The notes: generated by a model not told the origin, from the letters alone. A DNA stretch of 64,000 nt from Halobacillus_B rhizosphaerae (GCF_046719735.1 NZ_JAUTWQ010000001.1:558001-622000), one strand, 5' to 3'. Counted from the stretch's first letter, positions 16,720-26,143 are shown. Numbers and translations are program-made.

Positions 16720-17616
16720 ATGAAACTAGGTTTAGGTACAGTTCAATTTGGAATGGAATATGGAAATTTTAACGTAAATGGACAGCCAGACTTAAGTGAG
16801 ATCCAAAAAATTCTATCCCAAGCGGAAGAGGCAGGGGTTGCGATTCTCGACACAGCTCCTGCCTACAAGGATAGCGAAGAAAATATTGGCTTGAGCTTAC
16901 CTGCTGATCATTCTTTTCGAATTGTTACGAAGACACCTGTATTTGAAACTAAAAAAATAACCAATGAGGACATATTACTGTTAAAAAAGACCTTTACATC
17001 CTCCTTGAAAAAGTTGAAACAGTCATCCATTTATGCATTATTGGTCCACAGACCGGCGGATTTATTTTGTGAAAATGGGGAGCGGATTTTGAAGGTCTTA
17101 ACTGAATTTAAAAGGAATAAATTAGTGGATAAAATTGGGGTTTCCGTGTACAACAGCCATGAAATTGAAAAGGTTTTCGCGATGGGATTTGATATTGATC
17201 TAATTCAATTACCTTTAAACGTATTGGATCAGCGTCTTTTAACATCTGGCACCTTGAAGGACTTAAAAAAGAAAAAAATCGAAATTCATGCAAGGTCTAT
17301 TTTTCTACAAGGACTTTTATTAAAAAGTCCTGAAGAATTAGATCCTTTTTTTAATCCTGTTCGACCGATTTTAAAAAAATATCATCAATATATTGAATCC
17401 ATTAAACTAACACCGCTGCAGTCAGCGATGAGTTTTGTTCAACACGTGGCAGAAGTTGATCATTTAATCATTGGTATTGAAAATCTTACCCAGTTTAATC
17501 AACTGCTTACTGCCGAGATGTCTCCTTTTCAAGGGATGGATGCATTTAAACACTTTTCGGTTGATGATGAGCGGTATTTAAATCCTTCGAAATGGACATT
17601 AAAAGGGGGGAAATGA
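16720..17616 (+). CDS. Aldo/keto reductase in a sugar-like gene cluster
   Basis: A 298-residue TIM-barrel NAD(P)H oxidoreductase. The catalytic tetrad of the family is present: Asp44, Tyr49 (DTAPAYKDSEENIG), Lys71 (IVTKTP) and His110 (LLVHRP). The N-terminus, LGLGTVQFGMEYG, is typical of the bacterial branch found in polysaccharide gene sets. It starts 9 bases after the GNAT gene, with GAGGTG overlapping that gene's stop, and ends 3 bases before the cytidylyltransferase start. It probably reduces or oxidises a sugar intermediate; the substrate is unknown. Confidence 0.85.
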   Translation: MKLGLGTVQFGMEYGNFNVNGQPDLSEIQKILSQAEEAGVAILDTAPAYKDSEENIGLSLPADHSFRIVTKTPVFETKKITNEDILLLKKTFTSSLKKLKQSSIYALLVHRPADLFCENGERILKVLTEFKRNKLVDKIGVSVYNSHEIEKVFAMGFDIDLIQLPLNVLDQRLLTSGTLKDLKKKKIEIHARSIFLQGLLLKSPEELDPFFNPVRPILKKYHQYIESIKLTPLQSAMSFVQHVAEVDHLIIGIENLTQFNQLLTAEMSPFQGMDAFKHFSVDDERYLNPSKWTLKGGK

Positions 17617-17619
17617 TAC

Positions 17620-18381
17620 ATGAATTTAGCTATTATCCAAGCCCGTTACACGTCAACCAGGCTGCCGGGAAAAGTCTTGGCTGACATTCTTGGAAAACCC
17701 ATGTTCATTAGACAAGTGGAGAGAGTGAAAAGAGCGAATACTTTAGACAAAATCGTGGTGGCCACGAGTGTAAATCCTTCAGATGATCAAATAGTAAACG
17801 AGTGCAAGAAATACCAGGTAGACTATTTCCGGGGTTCTTTAGAGGATGTTCTTTTAAGATTTTATGAATGTGCGGCTCTCTACAAACCGAGTCATATTAT
17901 TCGGCTGACCGCGGATTGCCCGTTAATCGACGAAGAGCTAATCGATCAAATAGTCACTTATCATGAACTGAATGAATTTGATTATACCAGTAACACCCTC
18001 GTTCCTACTTACCCCGATGGGTTAGACGTAGAGGTGTTTACATTCTCTGCATTATCAACCGCTCATTTTGAAGCTAGCCTCCCCTCACACAGGGAGCATG
18101 TGACGCCGTTTATCCATTCACAGCCCAACAGGTTTCACCTCGGGTCTTTTGAAGGTGCCAAAGATTTATCTAACTATCGGTGGACGGTGGATCAAATAGA
18201 AGATTTGAAGCTTGTTGTGAAAATATATGAAGCCTTGCATCCAATCAATGAAAAATTCACAACGGCCGATATACTGAGATTCTTAGGGGATCATCCAGAT
18301 TTATTAGAATATAACAATCAATACACTCGTAATGAAGGGCACGCAAAATCATTAGAGCAGGACAAAGATTCTGAAAATTAG
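17620..18381 (+). CDS. SpsF-like CMP-sugar cytidylyltransferase
   Basis: A 253-residue nucleotidyltransferase of the SpsF/CMP-KDO synthetase-like family, expected to link CMP from CTP to a sugar acid. Recognisable parts are IIQARYTSTRLPGKVLADI (CTP-binding loop with Arg and Lys), RLTADCPLID (metal Asp), YPDGLDVEVF, HREHVTPFI and RWTVDQIEDL. B. subtilis SpsF serves spore coat polysaccharide. GGGGGG lies upstream of ATG 17620. It is translationally close to the aldo/keto reductase and to the aminotransferase behind it. The exact sugar is unknown, and no NeuB/PseI-like synthase is in the window. Confidence 0.88.
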   Translation: MNLAIIQARYTSTRLPGKVLADILGKPMFIRQVERVKRANTLDKIVVATSVNPSDDQIVNECKKYQVDYFRGSLEDVLLRFYECAALYKPSHIIRLTADCPLIDEELIDQIVTYHELNEFDYTSNTLVPTYPDGLDVEVFTFSALSTAHFEASLPSHREHVTPFIHSQPNRFHLGSFEGAKDLSNYRWTVDQIEDLKLVVKIYEALHPINEKFTTADILRFLGDHPDLLEYNNQYTRNEGHAKSLEQDKDSEN

Positions 18382-18399
18382 AAAGGGGGGTTAAAATAA

Positions 18400-19689
18400 A
18401 TGTCCCACCGATATTTCAAATCTGAAGAGTTGTTAGAACGGGCTTTAAAATCCATCCCATTAGGAAGTCAAACCTATAGTAAAAGTTATACACATTATCC
18501 ATTTGGTGCGTCGCCCTATTTTATAAAAAAAGGGCAGGGAAGCAGAGTTTGGGATGCGGATAATAATGAATATATTGATTTTGTAAATTCACTCCTGGCT
18601 ATATTGTTAGGATATAATGATCCGGATGTAAAAAGTGCAGTGAAGGAACAGCTGGAACTTGGAACTATTTTTTCCTTGCCTCATGAATTAGAAATTAAAG
18701 TAGCTGAAAAAATTATCCAGATGGTGCCTTGTGCTGAAAAAGTGCGGTTCGGCAAGAATGGTTCAGACGCTACTTCAGGAGCCATACGATTAGCTCGAGC
18801 TTACACCGGGAGAGATCGAGTAGCGGTTTGCGGCTATCATGGATGGCACGATTGGTATATAGGATCAACCACCCGCGATTTAGGCATACCTGAAGCCACT
18901 AAACAACTAACCCATACGTTTACCTATAATAACCTGGACTCTTTAGAAATCCTATTTAGAAAATACCCCAATCAAATATCGGCAGTAATCCTAGAGCCTA
19001 TGAATATAGAATTCCCCAAGGACGGATTTCTGAAAAAATTGAAAAAACTTGTCCATGAGCATGGCGCATTACTTGTTTTTGATGAAACCATTACGGGGTT
19101 CCGTTTTGCTAAAGGTGGTGCTCAGGAATACTTTAATGTCATCCCTGATTTGGCTACATTCGGTAAGGGTATGGCAAATGGCTACCCTATATCTGTTATA
19201 ACTGGCCGTACAGATATTATGCAGCTCAGTGAAGAGGCCTTTCTTTCCTTTACTTTTGGGGGAGAGACTTTATCGCTGGCGGCTACTTTAGCCACTCTAG
19301 ACAAAATTACAAAAGAACCCGTCATTGATAGAATTAAAGAGTCAGGAAAGAAAATCATGAGTGAAACGGAACGGATTATAACTGAACATTCCTTAGAGGA
19401 TTTATTTGAAATTAAGGGCCATCCTTCTTGGAGCTTTTTGGTTATAAAGAGTTTTAACAATTATTCTACCTGGGAAATTAAAACCCTATTTCTACAGGAA
19501 ATGTTTAAAAGAGGGATTTTAACGGTAGGCACCCATAACTTAAGTTATTCACACTCGGATCAAGACATAAAGAAGTTGATTGACGCTTACGAAGAAGTGC
19601 TGCCTTTAATAAAAGCTGCGGTAGTCAATAATAAATTGGACCAATTATTAACCTGCAAGCCTTTACAGCCATTGTTTAAAGTGAGATAA
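18400..19689 (+). CDS. Class III PLP aminotransferase (glutamate-1-semialdehyde aminotransferase-like)
   Basis: A 429-residue fold-type I PLP enzyme related to HemL. The PLP lysine is Lys256 in ATFGKGMANGYP; the Asp contacting the pyridine N lies in LVFDETITGFRF, and RFGKNGSDATSGAIRLARAY binds phosphate. It is unlikely to be the real HemL: it sits with an SpsF-like transferase, an aldo/keto reductase and a GNAT, and it carries FGKGMANG where HemL has a different loop. It may aminate a keto-sugar, or shift an amino group, in synthesis of a CMP-activated sugar. GAAAGGGGGG precedes ATG 18400. It is the last gene of the set. Confidence 0.85.
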   Translation: MSHRYFKSEELLERALKSIPLGSQTYSKSYTHYPFGASPYFIKKGQGSRVWDADNNEYIDFVNSLLAILLGYNDPDVKSAVKEQLELGTIFSLPHELEIKVAEKIIQMVPCAEKVRFGKNGSDATSGAIRLARAYTGRDRVAVCGYHGWHDWYIGSTTRDLGIPEATKQLTHTFTYNNLDSLEILFRKYPNQISAVILEPMNIEFPKDGFLKKLKKLVHEHGALLVFDETITGFRFAKGGAQEYFNVIPDLATFGKGMANGYPISVITGRTDIMQLSEEAFLSFTFGGETLSLAATLATLDKITKEPVIDRIKESGKKIMSETERIITEHSLEDLFEIKGHPSWSFLVIKSFNNYSTWEIKTLFLQEMFKRGILTVGTHNLSYSHSDQDIKKLIDAYEEVLPLIKAAVVNNKLDQLLTCKPLQPLFKVR

Positions 19690-19800
19690 AACCTAAAAAT
19701 GATGAGTTGACGTAGTTTAATTATCTTATCCAAAAAATACATCTTCCACATTTGCAAATTCTCAGAAAAAGAATAGGGAAAGCATTCTATGCATTTTACA

Positions 19801-19836
19801 AACAAGAATAAGCTTTTTTAGCTTATTCTTGTTTAA
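19801..19836 (+). terminator. Terminator after the sugar-like cluster
   Basis: AACAAGAATAAGC pairs perfectly with GCTTATTCTTGTT over 13 bp around a T-rich loop. Confidence 0.75.
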
Positions 19837-19892
19837 CTATTCCTTAAATTGGATACATAAATGTATCAAAGAACAGAGGAGGAATAGATCGT

Positions 19893-20885
19893 ATGAAATC
19901 TTTTGAGGATGCACTAAAACATCGTGTAGGACTCGGTACGGCACCATTAGGAAATATGTTTCGTGAAGTTCCGGAAGAGGAGGCCCAAACTACCATTCAA
20001 ACAGCTTGGGATCAAGGAGTACGTTATTTTGATACGGCACCTTTTTACGGAGCCGGTCTTGCTGAAATGCGATTGGGTAAAGCTCTTTCCAACTATAACC
20101 GTGACGATTATTTGCTAAGTACTAAAGTAGGTCGATATGTACTGGATGAAGAGGAAAATAAAGAAGGTTTATTTCAATATGCCAGAAAAAATAAAGTGAT
20201 CACCGATTATTCGGAAGATGCTACGAAGAGGTCAATTGAACAAAGCCTCGAACGGTTGAAAACAGATCGCCTGGACTTCGTATTTGTCCATGATGTCTCG
20301 CCGGATTTTCATGGTGATGAGTGGCTCGGTAAGTTTGAAGAGGCAAGAAAAGGTGCTTTCCGAGTATTAACAAGAATGCGCGAAGAAGGGGTAATTCAAT
20401 CGTGGGGTCTCGGCGTAAATACGACTGAACCGATCGAACTTGCAATGGGACTGGAAGAAACAAAGCCGGATCTATGTTTATCAGCAACACAATACACCCT
20501 GCTGCAGCATGAGCATGCCCTACAACGAATGATGAAGAAGGCGGAAGAAAATCATGTAGGCATTGTCGTAGGAGGCCCGTATAACTCAGGTGTACTCTTA
20601 GGCGGAGAACATTATAATTATGAAAAAGCTCCTAAAAAAATTGTTGAACAGGTCAATCAATTAAACGAAATCGGCCAGAAATATAATGTTCCTTTAAAAG
20701 CAGCAGCCTTGCAATTCTCGACTTCTCATCCTGCTGTAAAGTCAGTTATCCCAGGGTCCACGCGGCCGGATCGCATCAAAGAAGACATAGAAATGATTCA
20801 GCGGGATATCCCGAACGACTTTTGGGAAGAATTAGCAGCTAAAGGTTTCATTTCTTCAGAGGCCCCATTACCGATCAAGAAATAG
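19893..20885 (+). CDS. Aldo/keto reductase, aldose-dehydrogenase type
   Basis: A 330-residue oxidoreductase of the AKR superfamily, from the branch that includes D-threo-aldose/fucose dehydrogenase and pyridoxal dehydrogenase. The tetrad is Asp47 and Tyr52 (FDTAPFYGAGLAEMRLG), Lys78 (STKVGR) and His133 (FVHDVSPD). The C-terminal VIPGSTRPDRI binds NADP. AGAGGAGGA precedes ATG 19893. It is separated from the upstream cluster by a terminator and followed by another, so it is probably transcribed alone. Substrate not determinable here. Confidence 0.88.
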   Translation: MKSFEDALKHRVGLGTAPLGNMFREVPEEEAQTTIQTAWDQGVRYFDTAPFYGAGLAEMRLGKALSNYNRDDYLLSTKVGRYVLDEEENKEGLFQYARKNKVITDYSEDATKRSIEQSLERLKTDRLDFVFVHDVSPDFHGDEWLGKFEEARKGAFRVLTRMREEGVIQSWGLGVNTTEPIELAMGLEETKPDLCLSATQYTLLQHEHALQRMMKKAEENHVGIVVGGPYNSGVLLGGEHYNYEKAPKKIVEQVNQLNEIGQKYNVPLKAAALQFSTSHPAVKSVIPGSTRPDRIKEDIEMIQRDIPNDFWEELAAKGFISSEAPLPIKK

Positions 20886-20926
20886 AATTCTTTATGGTTA
20901 AAAGAAACTATACTTTATTACATTGT

Positions 20927-20968
20927 TCAGCTTGTCGAGATTGTTTTCGGCAGGCTGATTTTTTTAAT
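20927..20968 (+). terminator. Terminator after the aldo/keto reductase gene
   Basis: TCAGCTTGTCGA pairs with TCGGCAGGCTGA (two G-T pairs), followed by seven T. Confidence 0.8.
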
Positions 20969-21084
20969 TTATATTTAACTACATAAATACTTTCTGAAAG
21001 TTAATTCAGTTCTTTAATTGCTTTAAAGGTTGTTTATAATTAAAAGGGGAAGAGCCCGATAGAAATTCAGGGAGGAAAGTGTAA

Positions 21085-21564
21085 ATGGAAATTTTGGAAA
21101 GAAAGTACGTGGAGAAGGATAAAATTATTCACTTCTTAGAGAGTCAGTGGGGAAGTCGTCAAATGGTCATTTCAAGTGGGGTTTTTGATTGTAGTGAATT
21201 AGACGGATTTGCCGCTATGGATGATAGGGGAACGATCTGCGGTTTGGTCACTTTTATAATCAGTGGAGTGGAATGTGAAATTATTTCCTTAGACAGCAGG
21301 ATAGAAGGGAGAGGGACTGGGGAAGCATTGGTAAATCATGTGGAAAAGACCGCTATAACAAAAAAATGCAGTTTTTTAAAGGTAATCACTACCAATGATA
21401 ATCTAAATGCCTTGAGATTTTATCAAAAGAGAGGATTCATCCTATCGAAACTTTTTCAAAATGCCATCAAACAAGCAAGAAAAATTAAGCCTGAGATACC
21501 TTTCTATGGGTATGAAGGTATCCCGGTAAGAGATGAAATTAAGCTCGTTAAAGTATTAATGTAG
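21085..21564 (+). CDS. GNAT acetyltransferase
   Basis: A 159-residue acetyltransferase. The central LDSRIEGRGTGEALVNHVEK segment has the R/Q-x-x-G-x-G/A acetyl-CoA loop (EGRGTGEAL), and the C-terminal part reads FLKVITTNDNLNALRFYQKRGF, typical of GNAT motif B. The acceptor is not recognisable. AGGGAGGAAAG precedes ATG 21085. It stands alone between the aldo/keto reductase and the YibE/F pair. Confidence 0.85.
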   Translation: MEILERKYVEKDKIIHFLESQWGSRQMVISSGVFDCSELDGFAAMDDRGTICGLVTFIISGVECEIISLDSRIEGRGTGEALVNHVEKTAITKKCSFLKVITTNDNLNALRFYQKRGFILSKLFQNAIKQARKIKPEIPFYGYEGIPVRDEIKLVKVLM

Positions 21565-21659
21565 AATCGTCCATATTTATGGACTCCAAGAAGAAGAAAA
21601 TCTCTACATAAACTTTCCTTTAATAAATCCAGGGTGATCATTAACAGTTGTGTGCAGCT

Positions 21660-21688
21660 TTGACGGTCAAAAGTATATCTGCTATGAT
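21660..21688 (+). promoter_or_regulatory. Strong sigma-A promoter upstream of the YibE/F pair
   Basis: TTGACG (21660-21665) and TATGAT (21683-21688) are 17 bases apart. An intrinsic terminator lies only about 45 bases downstream, before the first YibE/F gene. Confidence 0.8.
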
Positions 21689-21732
21689 TAGCCCCATTGT
21701 TTCAGCCAATTTAAGTTGATTGATAAAACATT

Positions 21733-21764
21733 GAGTTCTTTAGCCTCTCGTGAACTCTTTTTTA
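21733..21764 (+). terminator. Short terminator in the YibE/F leader
   Basis: GAGTTC (21733-21738) pairs with GAACTC (21752-21757), followed by seven T. The stem is only 6 bp. Placed between a strong promoter and the gene, it may act as an attenuator. Confidence 0.55.
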
Positions 21765-21827
21765 TTTGCTCGACCTACTTCTACATTTGAAAATCATCTA
21801 GAAAGCAGACTGGAGGCTGTTGGTGGA

Positions 21828-22964
21828 GTGTTATTGCTCGAAATTTTAAAAAAACTGAAGACGAAACATATTATTTTATACCTTATTATAGCGCTGTGTT
21901 TTGCTGCCTCTGTTGTATTTGTTAACCATAATGAGTCTTTTTACAAAAGGACCGTAGCAAAGGTAACTAGTATTCAACAACAGGGTGAAAAGAAAGTTAC
22001 CGATGTCCACAACAATAAGGATCGACTGTTCACGCAAAACATCACCGCTGAAATAAGAAATGGAAAAGATAAAGAGAAAAATATTCACTTAACGAATACG
22101 TATTCCACAACGGGTGCTTATGATCAAGATTACCATGTAGGAAATGAATTGTTTGTTACTGTAAATAAAAGCGAAAATCAAAAAGGAACATTGACCGGTA
22201 CGATCAAGGATGTAAAGCGTGATAAGTATGTGCTGCTTGTAGGATGGTGTTTTATTCTTATCTTACTTATTGTAGGAAAAAGGCGGGGTTTTTTCTCATT
22301 AATTAGTTTGTCAGTGAATGCCGCGCTTATGTCTTACGCATTGGATCTCTATCTCAATCATGCAAATGTGAGTTTGTTATGGATATGCAGTCTTTTAGTT
22401 CTACTGTTTACAACGATCTCGTTGTTACTCCTTAACGGGTTTAACGGAATGACCTATGCAGCCATTACAGCGACATTGGTGGGGATTTTTCTTTCGCTGC
22501 TTATTACCTATCTGGCAATCAAATTTACTGGTGGCAGCGGTCTTCGGTATGAAGAGATGCAATTTCTGACCAGACCTTACGAGATTGTGTTTATGGCCGG
22601 GTTGTTTGTAGGATCTTTGGGTGCAGTGATGGACGTATCGATTACTATTGCATCTTCGATTTTCGGGTTAGTTGAAAAGAATCCTAACATTAGTCTGAAA
22701 GCCCTGAAAACGTCTGGAATGGATATTGGTAAAGATGTTATGGGCACGTTGACCAATATTTTATTTTTTGTTTATGCTAGTGGCTCCATTCCCGCTATGA
22801 TTTTGTACTTGAAGAATGCCTCTTCTCTAGGGTTTACACTTTCAATGAATCTTTCGCTGGAAGTGGCACGAGCTTTGGCCGGGGGGATTGGGATTGTGTT
22901 AACGATTCCTATAGCTGTTTATACTTCCGTATTTTTCATTAATCGAAAGAGGAAAAGAATATGA
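21828..22964 (+). CDS. YibE/F family membrane protein, long subunit
   Basis: A 378-residue membrane protein of the YibE/F family (function unknown, found in many Firmicutes). An N-terminal membrane segment (LYLIIALCFAASVVFV) is followed by an extracytoplasmic beta-rich domain of about 110 residues, then about seven membrane spans. The family loop GAVMDVSITIASSIFGLVEK is present. GTG 21828 with upstream GGAGG is my choice; the open frame extends to 21750 but that part overlaps the leader terminator. It overlaps the second YibE/F gene by 4 bases, so the two are translationally coupled and probably form one complex. Confidence 0.82.
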   Translation: MLLLEILKKLKTKHIILYLIIALCFAASVVFVNHNESFYKRTVAKVTSIQQQGEKKVTDVHNNKDRLFTQNITAEIRNGKDKEKNIHLTNTYSTTGAYDQDYHVGNELFVTVNKSENQKGTLTGTIKDVKRDKYVLLVGWCFILILLIVGKRRGFFSLISLSVNAALMSYALDLYLNHANVSLLWICSLLVLLFTTISLLLLNGFNGMTYAAITATLVGIFLSLLITYLAIKFTGGSGLRYEEMQFLTRPYEIVFMAGLFVGSLGAVMDVSITIASSIFGLVEKNPNISLKALKTSGMDIGKDVMGTLTNILFFVYASGSIPAMILYLKNASSLGFTLSMNLSLEVARALAGGIGIVLTIPIAVYTSVFFINRKRKRI

Positions 22965-23746
22965 ATGTACTAATGATCTTGTCCGTGATTTTATTTATTT
23001 TGATGGTTAGTATCGGTGGAAATAAAGGAGTACTATCGTTTATTTCCTTATTTTTTAATTTTGGCGTGCTCATGATTACTATTATTTTAATGCTGGATCC
23101 TGATAGGAATCCTATTTTTCTAACTATGATTGCATGCACAGTGATTAGCTGTATTAATCTGTTTTTTATCAATGAAATAAACAGGAAGACGATAACGGCA
23201 TTCATTTCTACTATGATAACGATTGTAATCCTGCTTTTGTTTATAGATCTCGTAACTAGAGTATCGATGATTCAAGGGTTTAGTGAAGAGCAGTCGGAGG
23301 AACTTGCCCCCTACTCTCTTTATATTGGTGTCAATTTTATCAAGGTTGGAGCATCCGTCATTATCATGAGTACAATCGGTGCAATTACCGAAGTGGCTAT
23401 GTCTATTACTTCCTCTATGAGTGAAACTTTGAATCACCACCCATCTATTAATCATAGAGACCTCTTTCTTTCTGGTATGAGAATTGGGAAAGATATTTTG
23501 GGAACGGATACGAATACGTTGTTTTTTGCTTTCTTTGGCGGCTATATGGCTTTGCTTATATGGTTTAAGGATTTAGACTATTCGCTTGGGGAAATTGTGA
23601 ATTCCAAAATATTCAGCAGTGAAATGATTACCATCTTTTCAGCAGGAATTGGAATTGCTCTGATCATTCCGATTACATCGTGGATTCACTCCTTGGTTTC
23701 TTTAAAATTAATTGCCAGGAACAGAAGAGTGATGAATGAAGATTAG
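22961..23746 (+). CDS. YibE/F family membrane protein, short subunit
   Basis: A 261-residue membrane protein with about seven spans and no large soluble domain. It shares with its neighbour the YibE/F loop (here GAITEVAMSITSSMSETLNH followed by GMRIGKDILGTDTNTLFF). The two thus arose from a common ancestor and are probably heteromeric. The ATG overlaps the stop of the upstream gene as ATGA. The transported or bound substrate is not known. Confidence 0.82.
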   Translation: MNVLMILSVILFILMVSIGGNKGVLSFISLFFNFGVLMITIILMLDPDRNPIFLTMIACTVISCINLFFINEINRKTITAFISTMITIVILLLFIDLVTRVSMIQGFSEEQSEELAPYSLYIGVNFIKVGASVIIMSTIGAITEVAMSITSSMSETLNHHPSINHRDLFLSGMRIGKDILGTDTNTLFFAFFGGYMALLIWFKDLDYSLGEIVNSKIFSSEMITIFSAGIGIALIIPITSWIHSLVSLKLIARNRRVMNED

Positions 23747-24096
23747 CATGGTATAAATCCCTACAATCGGCTGGATGCCTAATGGTTCCTTTACAGATCC
23801 ATTAGGCATGTGTAAGAAAGTGACACAGCAAAGTGGGGGAACTGTAAAGAACTACGATCCAGTACGTTCTAGACAAGAGTACGGATTGTGGAAAACAATA
23901 AAAAAATATTTTTGTTCAGAGAAGGAAGGCGTCTTTTAAACTTAAAAATATGTTACGATCAAAGAGAATACTAGGATTTAATAGGGTTTTATGGTTCTAT
24001 TCGGTAAAGTGAAACGGTGTTTCTTCTTGGCATTTTAAGTCATTCTAATGCATTTTCTTATTATCAGCCTATCATTTTGAAAGGAGTTACATAATT
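23747..24096 (+). other. Intergenic region before fbp, with a hairpin
   Basis: About 350 bases without a gene that I can support. A perfect 11-bp hairpin, ATGCCTAATGG (23775-23785) with CCATTAGGCAT (23799-23809), follows the YibE/F operon but has no T run. The remainder is A+T-rich and should hold the fbp promoter. Confidence 0.55.
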
Positions 24097-26028
24097 TTGA
24101 ACACTAAATACTTAGATTTACTTGCCCAAGAATATAATAGTGAAGAAAAAGTTGTTACTGAAATTATCAATCTTAAAGCTATTCTAAATCTGCCAAAAGG
24201 AACAGAACACTTTGTCAGTGATTTACATGGGGAGTACCAAGCCTTTCAACATGTGTTAAGAAATGGGTCTGGGAAAGTGAAGGAGAAAATATCGGATCTG
24301 TTTAACGATGTTTTAACCGAAAAAGAAATCGATGAATTCGCCACATTGGTCTACTATCCAGAAGAGAAAATTAAAATGATGAAGAATTCCTTTGATAGTG
24401 ATCAAAAATTAACCGAGTGGTACAGTCAGCTAATTAAGCGCATGATTAAACTTATTTCTTACGCATCCTCTAAATATACACGATCAAAATTGCGAAAAGC
24501 ATTACCTGACCAATTTGAGTATGTGGTAGAAGAGCTCCTCTATAAAACGGAGGATTTTATAAATAAAGAACTATACTATTCTAAAATACTTCAGCAGATT
24601 ATCTCCCTGGGCCAAGCCGATAAACTTATCATTGGTCTCGCCTATACTACTCAGAGATTGGTAGTGGATCACCTGCATGTAGTAGGGGATATTTATGATC
24701 GAGGACCTGAGCCGGATAAAATTATGGAAACGCTCATTAATTATCATTCGGTTGACGTTCAATGGGGGAATCATGATGCCCTTTGGATCGGCGCCTTCGC
24801 AGGTTCAAAGGTTTGTCTCGCAAATATTATTCGAATTTGTGCCCGCTACAATAATTTGGAAATCATTGAGGATGTATATGGAATAAACCTAAGACCCCTT
24901 CTCAATCTGGCAGAGAAATACTATGAAGATAATTCTGCGTTCAGACCTAAGGTAGATTCAGACGAAAAACAAACGAATCTTGAAAAATCACAAATTACTA
25001 AAATACATCAGGCCATTGCCATGATTCAGTTCAAGTTAGAAAGCCCGATTATTAAGAGACGTTCTTACTTTAATATGTCGGATCGTTTATTGTTAGAGAA
25101 AATTGATTTTGAAGCCAATGAAATTACGATTCACGGTACGAAGTATCCATTAGAAAATACTTGTTTTAGCACGATCAATCCTGAATCCCCCGCTCAACTC
25201 TTAGAGGAAGAAGAGCAAGTAATGGACAAGCTGCTATTTTCCGTTCAGCATTCTGAAAAATTATCCAGACACATGAACTTTCTAATGAAGAAAGGCAGTC
25301 TGTATTTGAAATATAATGGGAACCTGTTAATCCACGGATGTATTCCTTTAGATCAAGAAGGAAATATGGAAAAAATGAGAATTGACAACCGTACCTATGC
25401 AGGACGCGACTTACTGGATATTTTCGAATATTATTTACGATATGCTTTTGCTCATCCTGAAGAGACAGATGACCTGGCAACCGATATGGTTTGGTACTTA
25501 TGGACAGGAGAATACTCTTCGCTGTTTGGTAAACGAGAAATGACGACGTTTGAAAGATATTTCATAAAAGACAAACAAGTCCATAAAGAGAAGAAAAATC
25601 CTTACTATCATTTACGGGAACAGGAGGAAATCTGCAGTAAGATCTTAACTGACTTTAATCTGAATCCAGAGCAAGGACACATTATCAACGGCCACACACC
25701 AGTGAAAGAAATTGATGGAGAAAATCCGATTAAGGCGAATGGGAAGATGATCGTCATAGATGGAGGTTTTTCAAAAGCATATCAATCTACTACAGGAATT
25801 GCCGGATATACGTTATTATATAATTCTTATGGTATGCAGCTCGTCGCTCATAAACACTTCCATTCAAAAAAAGATGTTCTAATGAATGGGACTGACGTTT
25901 TATCAGTAAAACGTTTAGTAGATGAAGAATTAGAGAGAAAAAAGGTTCTGGAAACGAACGTGGGAGAAGAATTGCTTCAGGAAGTCTATATATTAAATAA
26001 TTTATTGGAATATCGGTATATGAAATAA
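24097..26028 (+). CDS. fbp: Fructose-1,6-bisphosphatase, class III
   Basis: Gluconeogenic phosphatase of the Firmicutes-specific class III, fructose 1,6-bisphosphate to fructose 6-phosphate. The 643-residue length matches B. subtilis Fbp. It has the calcineurin-like metallophosphatase motifs in order: VSDLHGEYQAF (D-x-H), VVGDIYDRGPEPD (GD-x-x-DRG), WGNHDALWIGA (GNHD), and late INGHTPVKEIDGENP with VIDGGFSKAYQ. The start is TTG 24097 following AAAGGAG. It is monocistronic. Confidence 0.96.
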   Translation: MNTKYLDLLAQEYNSEEKVVTEIINLKAILNLPKGTEHFVSDLHGEYQAFQHVLRNGSGKVKEKISDLFNDVLTEKEIDEFATLVYYPEEKIKMMKNSFDSDQKLTEWYSQLIKRMIKLISYASSKYTRSKLRKALPDQFEYVVEELLYKTEDFINKELYYSKILQQIISLGQADKLIIGLAYTTQRLVVDHLHVVGDIYDRGPEPDKIMETLINYHSVDVQWGNHDALWIGAFAGSKVCLANIIRICARYNNLEIIEDVYGINLRPLLNLAEKYYEDNSAFRPKVDSDEKQTNLEKSQITKIHQAIAMIQFKLESPIIKRRSYFNMSDRLLLEKIDFEANEITIHGTKYPLENTCFSTINPESPAQLLEEEEQVMDKLLFSVQHSEKLSRHMNFLMKKGSLYLKYNGNLLIHGCIPLDQEGNMEKMRIDNRTYAGRDLLDIFEYYLRYAFAHPEETDDLATDMVWYLWTGEYSSLFGKREMTTFERYFIKDKQVHKEKKNPYYHLREQEEICSKILTDFNLNPEQGHIINGHTPVKEIDGENPIKANGKMIVIDGGFSKAYQSTTGIAGYTLLYNSYGMQLVAHKHFHSKKDVLMNGTDVLSVKRLVDEELERKKVLETNVGEELLQEVYILNNLLEYRYMK

Positions 26029-26081
26029 GGTTCTTATTCAATGGATTTAAATTTCGCAGAGGCGAAATGTTTTCAATGATC

Positions 26082-26117
26082 AAGGCGCAATTCTAGAAAT
26101 AGAATTGCGCCTTTTAA
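26082..26117. terminator. Terminator between fbp and the AraC-type gene
   Basis: AAGGCGCAATTCT pairs perfectly with AGAATTGCGCCTT over 13 bp, followed by T residues. It lies between convergent genes. Confidence 0.85.
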
Positions 26118-26143
26118 GTATTTCAGGATGAAACACATTTTTG

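Noticed and set aside
18400..19689. Authentic HemL for haem synthesis
   Set aside because: No other haem genes are near; the sugar-type neighbours and the active-site loop sequence favour a sugar or other keto substrate.
23990..24030. Catabolite-control (cre) site before fbp at GTGAAACGGTGTTTC
   Set aside because: The central CG and flanking bases do not match the cre consensus when aligned base by base.
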